Both the position numbers and the translations under genes were made by a program. A stretch of 37,681 nucleotides of DNA. It comes from Vibrio sp. Hep-1b-8 (GTDB lineage Bacteria; Pseudomonadota; Gammaproteobacteria; Enterobacterales; Vibrionaceae). Location of the stretch: positions 1-37,681 of the forward strand of contig NZ_QEWN01000005.1 in the NCBI RefSeq assembly GCF_006124995.1, in the 5' to 3' direction. The notes below the pieces were generated by a model. That model saw only the letters and a program-made list of their open reading frames with translations. It had not been told where the DNA came from and searched no databases. Position 1 is the first letter of the stretch. The number at the start of each line of letters is the position of its first letter. Shown here one piece after another: positions 35,001-37,681 of the stretch.

Positions 35001-35128
35001 GATGTCTTACCCGAGCCCGTAGGACCGTTGATAAGAAACAGAGGGTTACTTCCTAACTTAGTAAAATCGACAATTTCGCGCTCAGCAAAAGGCCCGAATG
35101 CTTGCATGGTAAGTTGAGTCGGTTTCAT
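32087..35128 (-). CDS. sbcC: SbcC, ATPase subunit of the SbcCD exonuclease
   Basis: A 1013-residue SMC/Rad50-type protein. The N-terminal ATPase half has Walker A NGPTGSGKTSILDA and the characteristic FALYGETTG. Two long coiled-coil arms (about 180-480 and 530-830) flank a zinc hook CPVC (Cys506, Cys509). The C-terminal half has the ABC signature LSGGESFMAALALALG and Walker B TLFIDEGFGSLD. With SbcD it forms the bacterial Mre11-Rad50 complex, which cleaves hairpins and protein-blocked DNA ends arising at palindromes. It starts 9 bp after the sbcD stop in an sbcDC operon. It is close to the family length (E. coli 1048). Confidence 0.98.
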   Translation of the reverse strand: MKPTQLTMQAFGPFAEREIVDFTKLGSNPLFLINGPTGSGKTSILDAICFALYGETTGNERQGIQMRCDQAKEELPTEITLEFTLNDRRYRVTRSPEQEAPKARGEGTTTRKHSASLYEITHGEQLITSKTVQVKAEITSLLGLNETQFRQVMVLPQGKFRELLLASSKDREAIFGQLFQTDVYKKIEFALKDKASAISKAKDEFDNQIRGALQVAEVTTEQELAARQLALGAELESAKALEHSAHEKLNLFKSELLRAQAIHDQFIKLEVSRNALANHRANSNQIAEINTKLHAAHIATKLEVPYANLASIKKQIDDFASSIATLNGQIEDARLAHSKSQMELELAQTNADQITKLNECQFQLEQAKIKLAEKQLLEQQVSSLIATRDELARKQVHYLGLKDKLVKESDIAANSLQQARQDISEKATLENKMLSHQHLLTDLKKYHTIKIELDRLLGLSGEHEKSLAAAKTTFEERRNYADQLELGWHNAQASILAQKLEQDQPCPVCGSCQHPQPAKLSSESVTKEQVQSARQQERHALEQFNLVNNAYSQHNNTLEVQQRQLNEAASQLQDNVTADVVQLEDQLVQIRQRVEALSTIDLAKMEQDVVELNQRCANGDEKINQLKAEIAANESALKVQQQQLDKVASAIDANYPSVEAVEQQYASNQATIEQLKQALERVKQTNEQLTLQVTNLQSQLATNNQLCNEAQQKRDQCEQIWNSELERSGFESEHIFLQSRAEEPQIVLWQKTANEYQETTVKLQQTVADLEQHLTNCEKPDLDSKKSQLSQVEQGFQQVRAALDAVRSLFQRVEKVQQDIAILHEKNRQLEAEYRVYGTLYDVASGKTGSRVSLHRFVLGVLLDDVLIQASQRLSIMSKGRYHLVRKMDGFKGSAGRGLDLSVEDSYTGKSRDVATLSGGESFMAALALALGLSDVVQSYSGGIRLDTLFIDEGFGSLDPESLDLAIQTLVDLQQAGRMIGLISHVSELKEQIAQRIDVHASRVGSTIRLVVT

Positions 35129-35137
35129 CGTATACCC

Positions 35138-36268
35138 TTAGTGCTGGTTTAGCTGTTTGACGATATCTGTGATCGCTTGATCTTGCTCTGGTGTCAGTTC
35201 GCTATCCTGAGCTTCAATGAAGAAATCTCGAAACATATCCACCTCGCTTCGAGCAAGTTTGGCTGCGGCCATTTGCTGCTCAACACCGATCAACATCCCC
35301 GGTTTCTCTAAATGCAGCACGTTGGGATACACGGCTCTTAATTTTTCCATAGGGTTGAGAATGGCGTGCTTGTCCATTAAACGAACCAGCAGATAGTCGT
35401 TAGACTGCGGATCGGTTTTCGCTCCAGATATGATGGCATCAAGTTCGCCTTCGATGATTCTCATTTGATGAGGCGCAACAAGATCAATATGGGTTGCTGA
35501 CTTGAAACCATTGAGATCGAACTCCACCAATGTCATGCCTTTTTTCTGATGTTGCTCAGAGAAGCTGTACTTCATTAAAGAGCCGGAATAGCGGATAAAC
35601 TCTTCACCCTTGTATTGAGGCTGATGGAGATGGCCTAGTGCCACATAGTCAAAATCGACAAAATGCTGATGGCTGACCCGATCAGAACCACCGATAGATA
35701 GTGGGCGTTCTGACTCAGACTCAATGGCACCATCAACAAAACAGTGACTGATTAGAATGTTCTTAGAACTTAGCTGGACGCGCTGCTTAATCTGCTCACA
35801 AAGTAGTGCGTGCGCCTGATCGTAAGTCGATACCGCTTGACCGAAATGGTGACGAACCTGTTCAGGATCACTGTAAGGCATGCCATAAAATGACACACGA
35901 CCAATGTCAGTCTCTAATTCAACAGGTTGCAACATATCCTGAAAGCTCGACAGAATGTGTAAACCCGAGCTTTTCATCTGCTCAGCACCAAATCCTAGTC
36001 GCTCTGCGCCATCATGGTTTCCCGAAATCATAATGATAGGAAGCTGTAATTCTCCACACACTTTTGTCACAAATTGATTGAGCACTTCAATGGCTGCCGT
36101 CGGTGGTACGGAACGATCGTAAATATCTCCCGCGATGACCAAGGCATCAACAGAATGAGTCTCGATATACTCAATAATTTGCTGAAGTACAACTTTTTGA
36201 TCGTCTAAAAGCGAGACGTTGTGAAACTGGCGGCCAAGATGCCAATCAGAGGTGTGGAGGAATTTCAT
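35138..36268 (-). CDS. sbcD: SbcD, nuclease subunit of the SbcCD exonuclease
   Basis: A 376-residue metallophosphoesterase of the Mre11 type. The metal-binding motifs appear in order: TSDWHLGRQF (Asp8, His10), IAGDIYDRSVPP, MISGNHDGAERLG, LISHCFVDG and ALGHLHQPQ. It supplies the 3'-5' exonuclease and hairpin endonuclease activity of SbcCD. The C-terminal region (about 270-376) contacts SbcC. It opens the sbcDC operon. The fabH2 terminator lies just upstream, so its own promoter should sit within 36269-36323, an AT-rich stretch. Confidence 0.98.
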   Translation of the reverse strand: MKFLHTSDWHLGRQFHNVSLLDDQKVVLQQIIEYIETHSVDALVIAGDIYDRSVPPTAAIEVLNQFVTKVCGELQLPIIMISGNHDGAERLGFGAEQMKSSGLHILSSFQDMLQPVELETDIGRVSFYGMPYSDPEQVRHHFGQAVSTYDQAHALLCEQIKQRVQLSSKNILISHCFVDGAIESESERPLSIGGSDRVSHQHFVDFDYVALGHLHQPQYKGEEFIRYSGSLMKYSFSEQHQKKGMTLVEFDLNGFKSATHIDLVAPHQMRIIEGELDAIISGAKTDPQSNDYLLVRLMDKHAILNPMEKLRAVYPNVLHLEKPGMLIGVEQQMAAAKLARSEVDMFRDFFIEAQDSELTPEQDQAITDIVKQLNQH

Positions 36269-36323
36269 ACAAGCCCAGCGTTGTTCTTATCGTTAGGCCA
36301 ATATAATAATATTAATGCTAGTG

Positions 36324-36348
36324 AAAGTCGCACCTTAAGTGCGACTTT
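36324..36348 (-). terminator. terminator of the second fabH gene
   Basis: AAAGTCGCAC and GTGCGACTTT form a perfect 10-bp stem with a 5-nt loop, 19 bp beyond the stop of fabH2. It insulates sbcDC from it. Confidence 0.8.
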
Positions 36349-36366
36349 TGCTGATATATAAGGGAG

Positions 36367-37449
36367 TTAAGCGCGCTTTTTACAATACTCGATAGCATTG
36401 CTCAGCAGCTCAAGTGCGCTCTGATTACATTCAGGTAGTGCCGCGTTACATTCTCCTACAGGGGTTACTCGGTCACCCCACCGAATATGGCAAGCGCCCC
36501 AAGTGAGGCCCGCACCGAATGCAGCCAATAGTAGGTTATCTCCTGGCTTAACGAAGCCTTGTTCTAGGGATTCACATAACGCGATTGGTACCGTCGCCGC
36601 TGACGTATTGCCATAGTTGTGAATATTAACGAACGCTTTATCTTGGCTAATTGCAGAGAGATCACATAAGGTTTGGATAATGCGAATGTTTGCCTGATGC
36701 GGGATGAGCACATCTATGTCGTCAGTGGATAAACCACTACGCGCCAATACGTTTTGCGCTGCGGCACCCATACCTTTCACAGCTCGTTTAAAGATCTCTT
36801 TACCTACAAAGTTAAAATCCCAATAGCCATTGTCGGCAGCAAAACGATCCATTGATGTGCCAAATTTAGGAACAGAAAGAATGTCACGTCCAGCGGAGTC
36901 ACAACCTAGTTGTGCCTGCTGCAAGCCCACTTGCTCTTCTGTACGAGTTAACACAACTGCGCCCGCGCCATCACCAAACAGCACGGCAGTATCACGCATT
37001 GTCCAGTCAATAAAGAATGACAAACGTTCAGCACCAACCACTATCGCATTTTGATAATTACCCGCCTGCATCAGACGTGTTGCTGTTTCTAAACCATAGA
37101 CAAATCCCGTACACGCAGCATTAAGATCAAACGCAGTTGCGGCTTTAATGCCAAGATTCTGAGCGACTTTAGAGGCAATATTCGGAATGAGTGAGTCTGG
37201 TGAACAGGTTGCAATAATGATGAGGTCAATCTCATCAGCACTTTTACCCGCGCAAGCCAACGCATGCTTTGCGGCAACGGTGGCCATGTCAGAGGTGTTG
37301 ACGTGACTGATACGGCGGTTTTCAATACCAGTTCTGGTTCTAATCCATTCATCTGATGTATCAAGAAAAGTGCTTAAATCCGCATTAGAGAGCGTAGCTG
37401 GCGGTAGGCATTTCCCCCAACCGGTAATTTCTGCATAGAAATTTTTCAT
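36367..37449 (-). CDS. fabH: beta-ketoacyl-ACP synthase III, FabH2-type
   Basis: A 360-residue thiolase-fold condensing enzyme that starts fatty-acid chains from an acyl-CoA and malonyl-ACP. The catalytic triad is Cys113 ([11 protein letters not shown]), His251 (IPHQANIRI) and Asn281 (HNYGNTSAA). It is about 40 residues longer than E. coli FabH, with a Cys-rich C-terminal tail ([11 protein letters not shown]) not seen in the canonical enzyme. Vibrios carry a second FabH of this type outside the main fab cluster, in V. cholerae on chromosome II. The primer specificity is unknown; similar stand-alone FabH proteins in Pseudomonas use medium-chain acyl-CoA. An AAAGG ribosome site lies 7 bp before the ATG. 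Confidence 0.92.
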   Translation of the reverse strand: MKNFYAEITGWGKCLPPATLSNADLSTFLDTSDEWIRTRTGIENRRISHVNTSDMATVAAKHALACAGKSADEIDLIIIATCSPDSLIPNIASKVAQNLGIKAATAFDLNAACTGFVYGLETATRLMQAGNYQNAIVVGAERLSFFIDWTMRDTAVLFGDGAGAVVLTRTEEQVGLQQAQLGCDSAGRDILSVPKFGTSMDRFAADNGYWDFNFVGKEIFKRAVKGMGAAAQNVLARSGLSTDDIDVLIPHQANIRIIQTLCDLSAISQDKAFVNIHNYGNTSAATVPIALCESLEQGFVKPGDNLLLAAFGAGLTWGACHIRWGDRVTPVGECNAALPECNQSALELLSNAIEYCKKRA

Positions 37450-37605
37450 TTAGAACCTTTGAATTTGTTATTTGTATCACTCGATTGTTTCAGAGTATAA
37501 CTATCGATGACATTGACTGTCATCTTATAGAAAAAATAACGAGAGAAAAACTATGTCTATACCCCTGATCATTGAAAATGCTTGATTTTCTTTAGAATCA
37601 GGATC

Positions 37606-37681
37606 ATGCTACGAACCATGAAAATTACACTGACTCCTCAGCAGAAACTGCAACTCGAACAAATGCACGATTCTACTCGTG
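37606..37681 (+). CDS. IS630-family transposase, N-terminus (partial, cut by window edge)
   Basis: Only about 25 residues are visible. They read MLRTMKITLTPQQKLQLEQ then MHDSTR, which resembles the start of Vibrio IS630-family transposases, whose helix-turn-helix domain begins this way. The start could be ATG 37606 or 37618. The IS left end must lie between about 37500 and 37605, but I cannot fix it without the other end. The identification rests on a short stretch, so it is tentative. Confidence 0.55.
   Translation, partial: MLRTMKITLTPQQKLQLEQMHDSTR

Noticed and set aside
1..37681. CRISPR array, tRNA/rRNA genes, prophage or toxin-antitoxin modules
   Set aside because: No regularly spaced repeats, no cloverleaf-like segments, and no recognisable cas, phage structural or toxin-antitoxin genes were seen.

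Overview
The window looks like a Vibrio chromosome segment. The evidence is the CqsA/CqsS CAI-1 quorum-sensing pair, a Dns/Vvn-type EndA nuclease, the pilT-pilU pair next to yggS-proC-yggT-yggU, and an IS200-family element resembling Vibrio IS1004. Base composition and codon use look uniform and typical of the genus. I cannot name the species from sequence alone.

Region 1 (1-15380) is conserved housekeeping DNA. On the minus strand are hemW (cut by the window edge), rdgB, a DUF4426 gene, then yggU, yggT, proC and yggS as one operon. pilT and pilU run divergently on the plus strand. Next on the minus strand come ruvX, yqgE, gshB, rsmE, endA, sprT, a DUF2189 membrane protein gene and metK. tkt diverges from metK across a 319-bp control region with a perfect MetJ box and two PurR-like boxes.

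Region 2 (15381-21057) is a six-gene sugar phosphotransferase operon: EIIA, EIICB, a SorE-like dehydrogenase, an MtlR/YggD protein, a YggC-type kinase and a PHP phosphoesterase. It matches the uncharacterised E. coli cmtB-cmtA-yggP-yggD-yggC cluster gene by gene. The GlpX-like yggF of E. coli is absent, and a YcdX-like PHP enzyme stands at the end instead. Its substrate is unknown, and it is the best candidate here for an undescribed pathway. A 458-bp AT-rich leader contains a candidate promoter and a duplicated 10-bp operator-like motif.

Region 3 (about 21080-21715) is an IS200/IS605-family element. Region 4 (21960-37449) holds a CHASE4-GGDEF diguanylate cyclase, ylqF, a yeiR-like zinc GTPase under a near-perfect Zur box, clcA, a TehA/SLAC1-type transporter, the convergent cqsA and cqsS, sbcDC, and a second fabH. 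The start of an IS630-family transposase lies at the right edge.

In V. cholerae the genes of region 1 are on chromosome I, while cqsA, cqsS, sbcCD and clcA are on chromosome II. Their presence in one window, with regions 2 and 3 between them, suggests a translocation or chromosome fusion relative to V. cholerae. CqsS carries Phe at position 170, where V. cholerae has the Cys that selects a C10-tailed ligand, so this strain probably uses a shorter C8-type CAI-1.
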